A stretch of DNA of 37,374 bases from Clostridia bacterium (GTDB lineage Bacteria > Bacillota > Clostridia > Oscillospirales > UBA644), in the NCBI GenBank assembly GCA_017623475.1, contig JAGAPC010000017.1, positions 1 to 37,374 on the forward strand, written 5' to 3'. Shown piece by piece: positions 15,370-23,149 of this stretch (within the stretch, counting starts at the first letter, position 1; the number at the start of each line of letters is the position of its first letter). A program made the position numbers and the translations under genes. Below the pieces are notes generated by a model. It did no database searches, was not told the origin of the DNA, and saw only the letters and a list, made by a program, of their open reading frames with translations.

Positions 15370-15445
15370 GGGGGTTTAGCTCAGTTGGTAGAGCGCCTGC
15401 TCCGCAAGCAGGAGGTCACGGGTTCGACTCCCGTAATCTCCACCA
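15370..15445 (+). tRNA. tRNA-Ala (anticodon CGC) with C33
   Basis: 76-base tRNA with encoded CCA. The acceptor GGGGGTT/AATCTCC pairs with two G-U wobbles, one of them the G3-U70 pair that is the alanine identity element. The anticodon arm is CCTGC-TCCGCAA-GCAGG, so 34-36 is CGC. Position 33 is C instead of the nearly invariant U. There is no promoter directly upstream. The function is therefore uncertain; it could be a degenerating gene. Confidence 0.8.
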
Positions 15446-15485
15446 TAATAACAATACCCACCCCTTACGGGTGGGTATTGTTATT
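15426..15485 (+). repeat. Direct repeat A: tRNA-Ala 3' end plus terminator
   Basis: 60 bases covering the last 20 bases of tRNA-Ala and the following terminator hairpin (ACCCACCC/GGGTGGGT). They are repeated at 15583-15642 with two mismatches. Confidence 0.9.
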
Positions 15486-15486
15486 A
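15447..15486 (+). terminator. Terminator of tRNA-Ala
   Basis: AATAACAATACCCACC / GGTGGGTATTGTTATT stem-loop directly after the tRNA. The T run is interrupted. Confidence 0.75.
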
Positions 15487-15582
15487 TTTGATCGAAGAGA
15501 AGGAGGGAGTCGAAAGGGGTGGGAGTGAATGGGTGTCCGGTGGACACCCAGAGCCACCCCGCGTTTTGCCCGCAGGCAAAAA

Positions 15583-15642
15583 GACTCCCGTAATCTCCAC
15601 CATAATAACAATACCCACCCTTTACGGGGGGGTATTGTTATT
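15583..15642 (+). repeat. Direct repeat B: copy of the tRNA-Ala 3' end plus terminator
   Basis: Matches 15426-15485 at 58 of 60 positions, offset by 157 bases. The 97 bases between are non-coding, G-rich, and carry the hairpin GGGTGTCC/GGACACCC and the hairpin TTTTGCCC/GGCAAAA. Confidence 0.9.
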
Positions 15643-15722
15643 GTATGCAGAAAACCACGCGACTATCGCGTGGTTTTCTGCATACATCAAAACGCTCGGG
15701 CATTATCCCGAGCGTTTTGATG
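15642..15722. terminator. Two adjacent perfect hairpins
   Basis: First, TGTATGCAGAAAACCACGCG with its complement (15642-15686); second, CATCAAAACGCTCGGG with its complement (15685-15722). Both have A-rich left and T-rich right arms, like bidirectional terminators, though no gene ends just before them. Confidence 0.65.
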
Positions 15723-15938
15723 TTACGGATTCTCTTTGTCTCCCAAAACGGATAAAATTGTCAACTCAGCCTTGCAATCACAGCCGTGCAATATAAACCT
15801 CTTTCCGGGTTGCGGATGGGCTGCGGATGGGCTGCGGATTTCTTTCGGTAAAAAGTACAGAAAGAATTATCTTATGTCGTCAAAATCTCTCGATTTTTAC
15901 AGAAAAAGAAAAAAATGTTTAACATTTCGAAAAGAATA
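15723..15938. other. Upstream region of the redox operon
   Basis: No gene recognised. The one notable feature is three tandem 11-bp units GGG(T/C)TGCGGAT at 15807-15839. The downstream part is A/T-rich and leads into the operon promoter. Confidence 0.45.
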
Positions 15939-15967
15939 TTGAAACGTGTCAAGATATATGGTACAAT
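15939..15967 (+). promoter_or_regulatory. Promoter of the hdr-flx-fumarate operon
   Basis: TTGAAA (15939-15944), 17-bp spacer, TACAAT (15962-15967). The -10 lies inside a palindrome. It is the only good promoter before hdrB and no internal one was seen. Confidence 0.7.
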
Positions 15968-15990
15968 AGTATTATTGTACAGTATAATAG
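15961..15990. promoter_or_regulatory. Palindromic operator candidate
   Basis: GTACAATA-GTAT-TATTGTAC (15961-15980) is a perfect 8-bp-arm palindrome covering the -10. A further arm-like GTATAATA at 15982-15989 forms a second, overlapping dyad. Position and symmetry fit a repressor site. The sequence does not match the Rex consensus TTGTTAA-N4-TTAACAA. Confidence 0.55.
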
Positions 15991-16042
15991 TAAAATTGAA
16001 CGGTAAAAGCGCCTGGACGGCGTGATTACACAGGAGGAAAAC

Positions 16043-16834
16043 ATGACGTACGGTTATTATCCCGGCTGCACGCTGAAGACGAAGGCAAAAGAGTTGGACG
16101 TTTACGGACGGCTTGCGGCGCAAAAGCTGGGGATCCTTTTGGAAGAGCCTGAAAATTGGCAATGCTGCGGCGGAGTTTATCCCCAGGGGGAAGACGAGAT
16201 CGCGACCAAGCTTTCTTCCGTGCGCACCCTTGCCGCGGCGAAGGAAAAGGGACAGGATCTGGTTACTCTGTGTTCCGCGTGCCATCACGTGCTGAAGCGG
16301 GTGAATCTCGACATGAAAAATAACGAGACCATCCGTCAACGGGCGAACAATTACTTAAAGCTGGATACCCCCTACGGAGGGGAGACCGAGGTGATCCACT
16401 ACCTGGAGCTGCTTCGGGACAAGGTGGGCTTTGACAACCTGAAGAACGCCGTCGTCAAGCCTCTGAAGGATCTGCGGATCGCCCCCTATTACGGATGTCT
16501 GCTTCTCCGCCCCGGAAAGGAAATGGGCTTTGACGATCCGGAGGATCCCACCGTCATGGAGGATTTCATTCGGGCGTTGGGCGCCACTCCCGTCAAATAT
16601 TCCCAGCGGAACGAATGCTGCGGCGGATATGTGACCCTGGAAAATAAGGACGCCGCAAAGCGCCGCGCCTCGACCGTTGCCTCGTCGGCGGCAGATGCGG
16701 GTGCGGATCTGTTGATTACCGCCTGCCCCCTGTGCTTGTACAACCTGGAAGCCAACGCCGGCCCGTCGGCGCTTCCCGTCAAGTATTTCACGGAGCTTTT
16801 GGCGGAAGCCTTGGGCGTAAAGGAGGAACTATGA
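16043..16834 (+). CDS. hdrB: Heterodisulfide reductase subunit B-like protein (HdrB)
   Basis: First gene of the operon. It has the two CCG domains that in HdrB bind non-cubane [4Fe-4S] clusters and reduce a disulfide or pass on electrons. The first set is complete: Cys9, Cys41-Cys42, Cys77, Cys80. The second set is also complete: the Cys of YYGC, the pair in NECCGG and the Cys-x2-Cys of CPLC. The 263-residue length fits stand-alone HdrB. The ATG at 16043 follows AGGAGG closely; an upstream GTG at 16022 lacks a site. It overlaps hdrC by four bases. The usual partner disulfides (CoM-S-S-CoB, DsrC) are not suggested by any gene nearby. Confidence 0.9.
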   Translation: MTYGYYPGCTLKTKAKELDVYGRLAAQKLGILLEEPENWQCCGGVYPQGEDEIATKLSSVRTLAAAKEKGQDLVTLCSACHHVLKRVNLDMKNNETIRQRANNYLKLDTPYGGETEVIHYLELLRDKVGFDNLKNAVVKPLKDLRIAPYYGCLLLRPGKEMGFDDPEDPTVMEDFIRALGATPVKYSQRNECCGGYVTLENKDAAKRRASTVASSAADAGADLLITACPLCLYNLEANAGPSALPVKYFTELLAEALGVKEEL

Positions 16835-17223
16835 GCCTTACCAACAAAGTGACGGCAGAAGATATTCTGCGGATCAGCGGCGTGGATGCAAGCCGTTGTA
16901 TGCAATGCGGAAAATGCTCCGGCGCCTGCCCTAATTACGATGAGATGGATTATCATCCCCACCAATTTGCGGCGATGGTCCGAAAGGGAAAAATCACGGA
17001 GCTGATGGAATCCAAGGCGTTGTATCAGTGCCTCTCCTGCTTTGCCTGCTCCCAGCGCTGTCCCCGGGGCGTAGAACCTGCAAAGCTGATCGAGGCGGTT
17101 CGTCTTTCGGTCATCCGTCAGAAGGGCAAAAATTACATGACTGCCGACGCCCTTCCCGAAAAGCTGGATGAGAAAATCCCTCAGCAGGCGTTGGTCAGCG
17201 CCATGCGTAAGTACAGTAAATAG
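16831..17223 (+). CDS. hdrC: Heterodisulfide reductase subunit C-like ferredoxin (HdrC)
   Basis: Small iron-sulfur subunit linking HdrA and HdrB. The 130-residue protein has two [4Fe-4S] motifs, CMQCGKCSGACP and CLSCFACSQRCP, at about residues 27-38 and 67-78, with the usual helical spacer. The ATG overlaps the hdrB stop (ATGA) and is preceded by AGGAGG. Together with hdrB and hdrA it makes a complete HdrABC module in the order B-C-A. Confidence 0.93.
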   Translation: MSLTNKVTAEDILRISGVDASRCMQCGKCSGACPNYDEMDYHPHQFAAMVRKGKITELMESKALYQCLSCFACSQRCPRGVEPAKLIEAVRLSVIRQKGKNYMTADALPEKLDEKIPQQALVSAMRKYSK

Positions 17224-17234
17224 GAGATACCGTT

Positions 17235-19226
17235 ATGCAAAAAATCGGCGTATTCGTATGCTGGTGCGGAAGCAATATTGCCGCGACCGTTGACGTAAAA
17301 GCAGTGGCAGAAGCTTTAAAAGACGAAGCAGGCGTGGTCTTCAGCACCGATTATCAATATATGTGTTCTGAAAACGGACAGGCGATGATCCGTCAAGCCA
17401 TCAAGGATTACGGGCTGACCGGGATCGTGGTCTGCTCCTGTTCTCCCCGGATGCATGAAGCGACCTTCCGAAAAACTGCCGTTTCCGCCGGGCTGAACCC
17501 CTACATGGTGGAAATTGCCAACATTCGGGAACAATGCTCCTGGATCCACAAGGATATGGCGGAGGGAACGGAAAAAGCCATTGTTTTAGCCCGGGCGGCG
17601 GTGGCAAAGCTCCACCGGAACGCACCCCTTACCGCAGGCACCAGCCCCGTCACCAAGCGCGCCTTGGTCATCGGCGGCGGAATTGCCGGGATTCAGACCG
17701 CCCTCGACGTGGCAGACGCGGGATTTGAAGTGGATATCGTGGAAAAATCCCCCACCATCGGCGGTCGGATGGCGCAGTTGGACAAGACCTTCCCCACCCT
17801 GGACTGCTCCGCTTGTATTCTGACCCCGAAAATGGTCGAGGCGGCGCAGCATGAAAAGATCAATATTATTTCTTACGCGGAATTGGAATCCCTTTCCGGA
17901 TTTGTCGGAAACTTTACCGCAACCATCCGCAAGAAGGCGCGTTACATCGACGAGGACAAATGCTCCGGCTGTGGCGTTTGTACCGAAAAATGTCCCTCCC
18001 GCAAGGGGCTGGACGATTTCAACATGAGGTTGAACAAGCGGGGCGCCGTTTACATTCCCTTCGCCCAGGCAATTCCCAACGTGGCGGTGATCGACGCGGA
18101 TCAATGTATTCATTTCCGCACCGGCAAATGCGGACTTTGTCAGAAGAACTGCTCCGCCGGGGCGATTGATTTTGAGCAGAAGGATCAGTTGATCGAGCGT
18201 CAGTACGGCGCTATCGTCGTTGCCACCGGGTTCAAGCCCATCGACGCTTCGCAGTTTAACGAATACGCTTATAACGATTCCCCCGACGTGGTTACGTCCC
18301 TGGAATTTGAACGGATCATGAACGCCGCCGGTCCCACCAAGGGACAGCTGGTGCGTCCGTCGGATCTGGAGCACCCCCACGAGATCGTCTTTATCCAATG
18401 CGTCGGCTCCCGTTGCTCGGAGGACGCGGAAAAGGGCAAGCCCTATTGCTCCAAGATCTGCTGTATGTACACCGCAAAGCACGCCATGCTGGTTCGGGAA
18501 AAATACCCCGACGTGAACGTTCACGTCTTTTATATCGACGCCCGTACCCCCGGAAAGAATTTCGACGAGTTCTATCGGAGAGCCGTGGAGCAATACGGCG
18601 TGGATTATATCAAGGGCATGGTCGGAAAGGTTTCCGTGGAAGGAAAGAAGCTTCACGTTCAGGGGAGCGACCTTTTGAACGGAGAGCAGGTTCATATCAA
18701 CGCGGATATGGTGGTTTTGGCGACTGCCATCGAGCCCGATCCCACCGCCCGTTCTTTGGGAACGATGCTGACTGCAAGCATGGACACCAACGATTTCTTC
18801 ACCGAAGCCCATCCCAAGCTCCGTCCCGTGGAAAGCCCCACCGCCGGCGTGTTTTTGTCCGGGGTGGCGCAGGGACCGAAGGATATCCCCGAAACGGTCG
18901 CCCAGGCAGGGGCTGCCGCCGCGAAGGTCATCGGGCTTCTTGCTAAAAACGAGCTGACCTGCAACGCCTGCGTGGCGCACGCCAACGAGGCGGTCTGTAA
19001 CGGATGCTCTCAATGTGAACGAGTTTGTCCCTACGGGGCAATTACTTACGAAGACCGGGAGATTCGCACCCCCGAATTCCGTGGAGTACGGCGGATCGCA
19101 ACGGTCAACGAAGCCGTATGTCAAGGGTGCGGTGCTTGTACCGTCACCTGTCCGTCGGGCGCGATGGATCTGAAGGGCTTCACGAATCGTCAGATTATGT
19201 CGGAGGTGGATGCAATATGTCGGTAA
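17235..19226 (+). CDS. hdrA: Heterodisulfide reductase subunit A (flavin bifurcation subunit)
   Basis: HdrA carries the FAD at which electron bifurcation takes place in the known complexes. The 663-residue protein has an N-terminal cysteine-bearing domain, the FAD-binding GGGIAG at 147-152 with IVEKSPTIGGRMAQLDKTFP next to it, and a conserved CSACILTPKM at 191-200. Ferredoxin motifs start at Cys243 (CSGCGVCTEKCP) and Cys291 (CIHFRTGKCGLCQKNC). Two more C-terminal [4Fe-4S] motifs follow (CNGCSQCERVCP, CQGCGACTVTCP). The length is that of methanogen HdrA, without a fused MvhD domain; MvhD is the next gene, overlapping by 10 bases. It should be cytosolic. Confidence 0.95.
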   Translation: MQKIGVFVCWCGSNIAATVDVKAVAEALKDEAGVVFSTDYQYMCSENGQAMIRQAIKDYGLTGIVVCSCSPRMHEATFRKTAVSAGLNPYMVEIANIREQCSWIHKDMAEGTEKAIVLARAAVAKLHRNAPLTAGTSPVTKRALVIGGGIAGIQTALDVADAGFEVDIVEKSPTIGGRMAQLDKTFPTLDCSACILTPKMVEAAQHEKINIISYAELESLSGFVGNFTATIRKKARYIDEDKCSGCGVCTEKCPSRKGLDDFNMRLNKRGAVYIPFAQAIPNVAVIDADQCIHFRTGKCGLCQKNCSAGAIDFEQKDQLIERQYGAIVVATGFKPIDASQFNEYAYNDSPDVVTSLEFERIMNAAGPTKGQLVRPSDLEHPHEIVFIQCVGSRCSEDAEKGKPYCSKICCMYTAKHAMLVREKYPDVNVHVFYIDARTPGKNFDEFYRRAVEQYGVDYIKGMVGKVSVEGKKLHVQGSDLLNGEQVHINADMVVLATAIEPDPTARSLGTMLTASMDTNDFFTEAHPKLRPVESPTAGVFLSGVAQGPKDIPETVAQAGAAAAKVIGLLAKNELTCNACVAHANEAVCNGCSQCERVCPYGAITYEDREIRTPEFRGVRRIATVNEAVCQGCGACTVTCPSGAMDLKGFTNRQIMSEVDAICR

Positions 19227-19654
19227 ACAAAGAATGGACTCCGAATATCGTTGCCTTTTGCTGTAATTGGTGCAGCTACGCCGGGGCAGACCTGGCAGGG
19301 TCGGGGAGAATGAACTACCCCGCCAACGTCAAAATCATTCGGATCCCCTGTTCCTGCCGTTTGAATCCCATGTTCGTCCTTCGGGCGTTTCAGCGGGGGG
19401 CAGACGGAGTGATCCTGTGCGGATGCCATCCGGGGGATTGTCACTATTCCACCGGCAACTATTACGCCCGCCGCCGCATGACGGTGCTATTCTCTCTCCT
19501 GGATTTCATGGGGATCGAACGGGGACGCACGCGGGTGGAATGGGTTTCCGCCGCGGAAGGGGCGAAATTCGCCGCCACCATGAACGATTTCGTAAAAACC
19601 GTTACCGAATTGGGCGAAAATAAGAAATTGGGGGATCTGCGATGCAAGAAATGA
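19217..19654 (+). CDS. flxD: MvhD/FlxD-type electron-transfer subunit
   Basis: Small [2Fe-2S] protein that docks an electron-input module onto HdrA (MvhD in methanogens, FlxD in Hdr-Flx complexes). The 145-residue product has the conserved FCCNWCSYAGAD, the CSCRLNP segment and the GCHPGDCHY motif. The start at 19217 lies in the end of hdrA, with GGAGG about 10 bases upstream; longer in-frame forms would run far back into hdrA. No hydrogenase genes (mvhA/G) are nearby and flxABC-like genes follow, so the electron donor is more likely NAD(P)H than H2. Confidence 0.92.
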   Translation: MSVNKEWTPNIVAFCCNWCSYAGADLAGSGRMNYPANVKIIRIPCSCRLNPMFVLRAFQRGADGVILCGCHPGDCHYSTGNYYARRRMTVLFSLLDFMGIERGRTRVEWVSAAEGAKFAATMNDFVKTVTELGENKKLGDLRCKK

Positions 19655-20607
19655 TCGTCAACCGTTTGCGGGAGCTTCTGGCAAGCGGAGATTACGCCGG
19701 AGTCATCGGCTGGTCGAAGGGGGAAACGCCCTTTGACCGCACCCCGGGCTTATTTACCGAAAAGGATCTGGATCGGCTTTGCTACGATTCTTTTTGCGGA
19801 AGCAACCTTTCCAAGTATCTGATTGCAAATGCGAAAGATAAAAAAGTGATCGCCCTTTTGAAGCCCTGCGATTGCTACAGCTTCAACCAAATGTGTACCG
19901 AGCATCGGATCCAACGGGAAAACGTTTACGTGATCGGTGTTGGTTGCAAAGGGAAGATCGACGGAGAAAAGATCCGCAACGGCGGGATCAAGGGAATCAC
20001 CGGGGTTTCCGAGGAAGGAGATCTTCTGAAGATCGAAACTCTGTACGGTGAGAAGGAAATTTCCCGCAAAGACGTTTTGCTGGATAAATGCTTATCCTGT
20101 AAGGGCAAGGAGCATAAATGCGCCGACGAGGTGATCGGAGAAAGCGAAGATACCTCTGTGGGAAACAAATACGAGCTGGTGGAAAAGTTGGACGCCATGA
20201 CCCCCGAGGAACGGTTTGAGTTCTGGCGCGGCGAGCTTTCCAAGTGTATCCGCTGCAACGCCTGCCGAAACGCCTGTCCCGCCTGCAGCTGCATTAAGTG
20301 CGTGTTCGACAATCCCAAATCCGGGGTGGAAAACAAGGCTGCCGCCGATGATTTTGAGGAAAATCTCTTCCACATCATCCGCGCTTACCACGTTGCAGGA
20401 CGTTGCACCGACTGCGGAGAATGCAGCCGGGCTTGTCCCCAGGGAATTCCCCTGCATCTGTTAAATCGCAAAATTATCAAGGATATCAACGAGCTTTACG
20501 GCGATTATCAAGCCGGAGAAGAGATCGGACAACGGCATCCTTTGACCGATTTTACCTTTGAAGACGACGAGCCGAGCGTCGTTGAACGGCGGGGAGGCGG
20601 AAAATGA
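19642..20607 (+). CDS. flxC: FlxC-like iron-sulfur protein
   Basis: Cytosolic 321-residue electron carrier in the Flx module. The N-terminal 170 residues resemble the FrhB/FdhB-type domain and carry scattered cysteines (LLKPCDCYSF, DKCLSCKGKEHKC). The C-terminal part has a dicluster ferredoxin: CIRCNACRNACPACSC near residue 200 and CTDCGECSRACP near 255. It overlaps flxD by 13 bases and flxB by 4. The family assignment rests on the two ferredoxin motifs and the order hdr-flxD-x-flxB-flxA; which flx letter this protein should carry is less certain than its membership. Confidence 0.78.
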   Translation: MQEMIVNRLRELLASGDYAGVIGWSKGETPFDRTPGLFTEKDLDRLCYDSFCGSNLSKYLIANAKDKKVIALLKPCDCYSFNQMCTEHRIQRENVYVIGVGCKGKIDGEKIRNGGIKGITGVSEEGDLLKIETLYGEKEISRKDVLLDKCLSCKGKEHKCADEVIGESEDTSVGNKYELVEKLDAMTPEERFEFWRGELSKCIRCNACRNACPACSCIKCVFDNPKSGVENKAAADDFEENLFHIIRAYHVAGRCTDCGECSRACPQGIPLHLLNRKIIKDINELYGDYQAGEEIGQRHPLTDFTFEDDEPSVVERRGGGK

Positions 20608-21626
20608 TGAAGAAAATTTCGTTCCAAGATCTGCCCCGACTGTTTCGGGAAATTTCCGAGACGCAAACCTTGATCGCGCCGATCGAAAAATGCGGACAGG
20701 TCAATTTCGGCGTGTGGACACCGGATTCTACCCTTCGCCTTGACGCCTTGAAAACCGTCAAGAGCGCCAAGGGCGCCTTCTTCCCCCAGGTAGAAGATAT
20801 CGTTCATTTTCGCATGAAGGATAAGACCATCGACATTCATCCCGCCGAGGTCCTGACCGAGGATTTCGTGATTTTCGGGGTTCGTGCCTGCGACGCGCGG
20901 AGCTTTGAGTTGTTGGATCGTGTCTTCCTTGCCGATCCCGTCGATCCCTTCTACGCCGCCCGCAGAAAGCACGGCACGGTAGTGACCTTGGCGTGCAATC
21001 AGCCGGAGGAAACCTGCTTCTGCACCAATTTCGGCATCGACGCCGCCGATCCCTGCGGAGACGTCACCGCCTGGATGGATCGGGATACGTTGTATCTTCG
21101 CGCCAACACCGAAAAGGGAGAGGCTCTGATCTCCCGGCTGGAGAACGGGGAAGAAGCTCCCGTTGAGGATCTGAAAAAATCCATCGGCGAAATTTTGAAA
21201 AAGCTCCCCTTGAACGATCTGAATCTGACCGGGTTCGACGGGGATCATCTGATGGAAAAATTCAACGATCCCAAATGGGAAGAGCTTGCCCGGGGTTGTC
21301 TGGGATGCGGAACCTGTACCTTCGTTTGTCCCACCTGTCAATGCTACGACGTGCGGGATTTCGACGCCGGAGAAAATGGAATTCAGCGCTACCGTTGTTG
21401 GGACAGCTGTATGTTTTCCGATTTTACTCTGATGGCGCACGGCACCAACCGTCCCACCCAAACCGAACGGTTCCGTCAGAGATTTATGCACAAGCTGGTG
21501 TACTTCCCCGCCAAGAACGAAGGGCTGTACTCCTGCGTCGGTTGCGGACGGTGTCTGGAAAAATGTCCGCAATCCATTCATATCGTTAACGTAATTAAGT
21601 CCTTGGGGGTGAAAGAAGATGACTGA
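20604..21626 (+). CDS. flxB: FlxB-like iron-sulfur protein (AsrA-related)
   Basis: A 340-residue protein of the family of anaerobic sulfite reductase subunit A and FlxB. It should relay electrons from the flavin subunit FlxA to the rest of the complex. It has a C-terminal dicluster: CLGCGTCTFVCPTCQC near residue 232 and CVGCGRCLEKCPQ near 312. The N-terminal domain has the FGVRACDARSFELLD segment typical of these proteins. The start overlaps the flxC stop by four bases, and the end overlaps flxA by eight. No sulfite reductase C subunit is present, which argues against an Asr operon. Confidence 0.85.
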   Translation: MMKKISFQDLPRLFREISETQTLIAPIEKCGQVNFGVWTPDSTLRLDALKTVKSAKGAFFPQVEDIVHFRMKDKTIDIHPAEVLTEDFVIFGVRACDARSFELLDRVFLADPVDPFYAARRKHGTVVTLACNQPEETCFCTNFGIDAADPCGDVTAWMDRDTLYLRANTEKGEALISRLENGEEAPVEDLKKSIGEILKKLPLNDLNLTGFDGDHLMEKFNDPKWEELARGCLGCGTCTFVCPTCQCYDVRDFDAGENGIQRYRCWDSCMFSDFTLMAHGTNRPTQTERFRQRFMHKLVYFPAKNEGLYSCVGCGRCLEKCPQSIHIVNVIKSLGVKEDD

Positions 21627-22446
21627 TAACATCATTCCGATGCTTGGGGTGGTAACCGATATCCGCACCGACACGCCCGACATCAAAACCTTCCGAGTGG
21701 AGGCGGTGGGCGGCGGCAAATGCTTCGAGCATAAGCCCGGTCAATGCGCCATGCTTTCGATTCCGGGGGTCGGGGAAGCCATGTTCTCCATCACCTCTTC
21801 TCCCACCGTTGCGGGGTATCAGGAGTTCGCCATCAAAAAGTGCGGTTGCGTCACCGAGTGGCTGCACCACATGGACGTAGGGCAGCAGATCACCATCCGC
21901 GGTCCTTACGGCAAGCCCTTCCCGGTGGACGACGAATTGCGGAACAAGGATCTGTTGTTTATCGCCGGCGGAGTAGGGTTAGCGCCTCTCCATTCGGTCA
22001 TCAATTACGTGTTGGACAACCGTTCTGATTACGGAAAGGTCGATATCGTTTACGGCTCTCGCTCCAAAGAGGATCTGCTGGATCTTCCGGAAATTCAGTC
22101 GGTTTGGGCGGATCCCAAAAGCGGGATGAACGTCCATTTGACCATCGATCGGGAGCAGGAAGGCTGGGACGGCCACGTGGGCTTCGTTCCCAACTTCGTC
22201 AAGGAGCTGGATTTCGATCCCTCCCGGACGGTTCTGGTCTGCGGACCGCCGATCATGATCAAATTCGTGTTGGAGGCGTTGACCGAATTGGGATTTGAAA
22301 AGACTCAAATCTACACCACCATGGAATTGCGGATGAAGTGCGGCGTGGGAAAATGCGGCCGCTGTAATATCGGAGACAAGTACGTTTGCAAGGACGGCCC
22401 GGTTTTCCGATTCGACGAGCTGGACGAGCTTCCTGCAGAGTATTAA
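21619..22446 (+). CDS. flxA: FlxA-like FAD/NAD(P)-binding oxidoreductase
   Basis: Ferredoxin-NADP reductase-fold flavoprotein, related to AsrB and to the dihydroorotate dehydrogenase electron-transfer subunit. It is the probable NADH entry point. The 275-residue protein has a FAD-binding barrel (GEAMFSITSSPT near 51), the NAD-binding start FIAGGVGLAPLHSVI near 115 and the later VLVCGPPIMIK. The C-terminal CGVGKCGRCNIGDKYVC binds a [2Fe-2S] cluster. Whether NADH or NADPH is used cannot be read from sequence. Together with flxB, flxC, flxD and hdrABC it completes an Hdr-Flx set. Confidence 0.9.
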   Translation: MTDNIIPMLGVVTDIRTDTPDIKTFRVEAVGGGKCFEHKPGQCAMLSIPGVGEAMFSITSSPTVAGYQEFAIKKCGCVTEWLHHMDVGQQITIRGPYGKPFPVDDELRNKDLLFIAGGVGLAPLHSVINYVLDNRSDYGKVDIVYGSRSKEDLLDLPEIQSVWADPKSGMNVHLTIDREQEGWDGHVGFVPNFVKELDFDPSRTVLVCGPPIMIKFVLEALTELGFEKTQIYTTMELRMKCGVGKCGRCNIGDKYVCKDGPVFRFDELDELPAEY

Positions 22447-22459
22447 CGGAGAGGTTGCT

Positions 22460-23137
22460 ATGGAAAAGAAAATGTTAAACGTATTTTTATACGGAAAGAA
22501 ATATGAAATTCCCGCGGGAATGACCATCATGGAGGCCATGGAATACGCAGGCTACCGTCTGGTTCGCGGAATCGGTTGCCGCAACGGCTTTTGCGGCGCT
22601 TGCGCTACGGTTTACCGTATCAAGGGAGATCGGGAGCTGAAGGCGTGCCTTGCCTGCTCCACCACCGTGGAAGACAATATGTACATCGCAACCCTGCCCT
22701 TCTTCCCGCTGGTCAAAGAGGTCTATGACATCGAAAAGGTTCGTCCCGACGAGCAGATCATGATGCAGCTGTACCCGGAGATCTACTCCTGCGTAGGGTG
22801 TAACGCTTGCACCAAAACCTGCTCCCAGGGGTTGAACGTTATGCAGTATATCGCCCACGCTCAACGGGGCGAATACGAAAAATGCGCGGAAATGTCCTTT
22901 GACTGCGTCATGTGCGGCATTTGCTCCGCCCGTTGCCCTGCGGGGATCTCCCATCCCCAGGTCGCCATGCTTGCCCGCCGTCTGAACGGGAAGTACTTGA
23001 CCCCCGAAGCGGTCCACCTGACCGAACGGGTCAAAGAGATCGAAGACGGTCTTTGTTCCGAAGCCGTCGAGGCGCTGATGGAAAAACCCATCGAAGAGAT
23101 CAAAGAACTTTACAATCACCGTGATATTGAGAAATAA
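22460..23137 (+). CDS. Fumarate reductase-type iron-sulfur subunit (SdhB/TfrB-like)
   Basis: Electron-transfer subunit that should feed the adjacent fumarate-reductase flavoprotein. The 225-residue protein has a plant-type [2Fe-2S] domain (Cys40, Cys45, Cys48, Cys63) and two [4Fe-4S] motifs (Cys111/114/117/121 and Cys149/152/155/159). Ordinary SdhB/FrdB proteins carry a [3Fe-4S] site and bind quinone with a membrane anchor; no anchor gene is present here. Methanogen TfrB is similar but has a fused C-terminal CCG domain, which is missing here; the separate HdrB of this operon could fill that role. GGAGAGG precedes the ATG. Confidence 0.85.
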   Translation: MEKKMLNVFLYGKKYEIPAGMTIMEAMEYAGYRLVRGIGCRNGFCGACATVYRIKGDRELKACLACSTTVEDNMYIATLPFFPLVKEVYDIEKVRPDEQIMMQLYPEIYSCVGCNACTKTCSQGLNVMQYIAHAQRGEYEKCAEMSFDCVMCGICSARCPAGISHPQVAMLARRLNGKYLTPEAVHLTERVKEIEDGLCSEAVEALMEKPIEEIKELYNHRDIEK

Positions 23138-23149
23138 GGAGGTGCGGAG

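Noticed and set aside
15488..15796. A 102-residue plus-strand open frame after tRNA-Ala
   Set aside because: It runs through the duplicated tRNA tail and two terminator hairpins, so it is a chance frame.
15961..15980. Rex-binding site for the redox operon
   Set aside because: The palindrome arms (TACAATA/TATTGTA) do not match TTGTTAA-N4-TTAACAA, so an NADH-sensing Rex control cannot be claimed.
17586..19124. A 512-residue minus-strand open frame opposite hdrA
   Set aside because: Same explanation: it lies wholly inside hdrA, has no ribosome site and shows no family features.
19217..21626. Anaerobic sulfite reductase (asrABC) operon
   Set aside because: The flxB- and flxA-like products resemble AsrA and AsrB, but the sirohaem subunit AsrC is missing and the genes are embedded in an hdr operon with an MvhD-type subunit.
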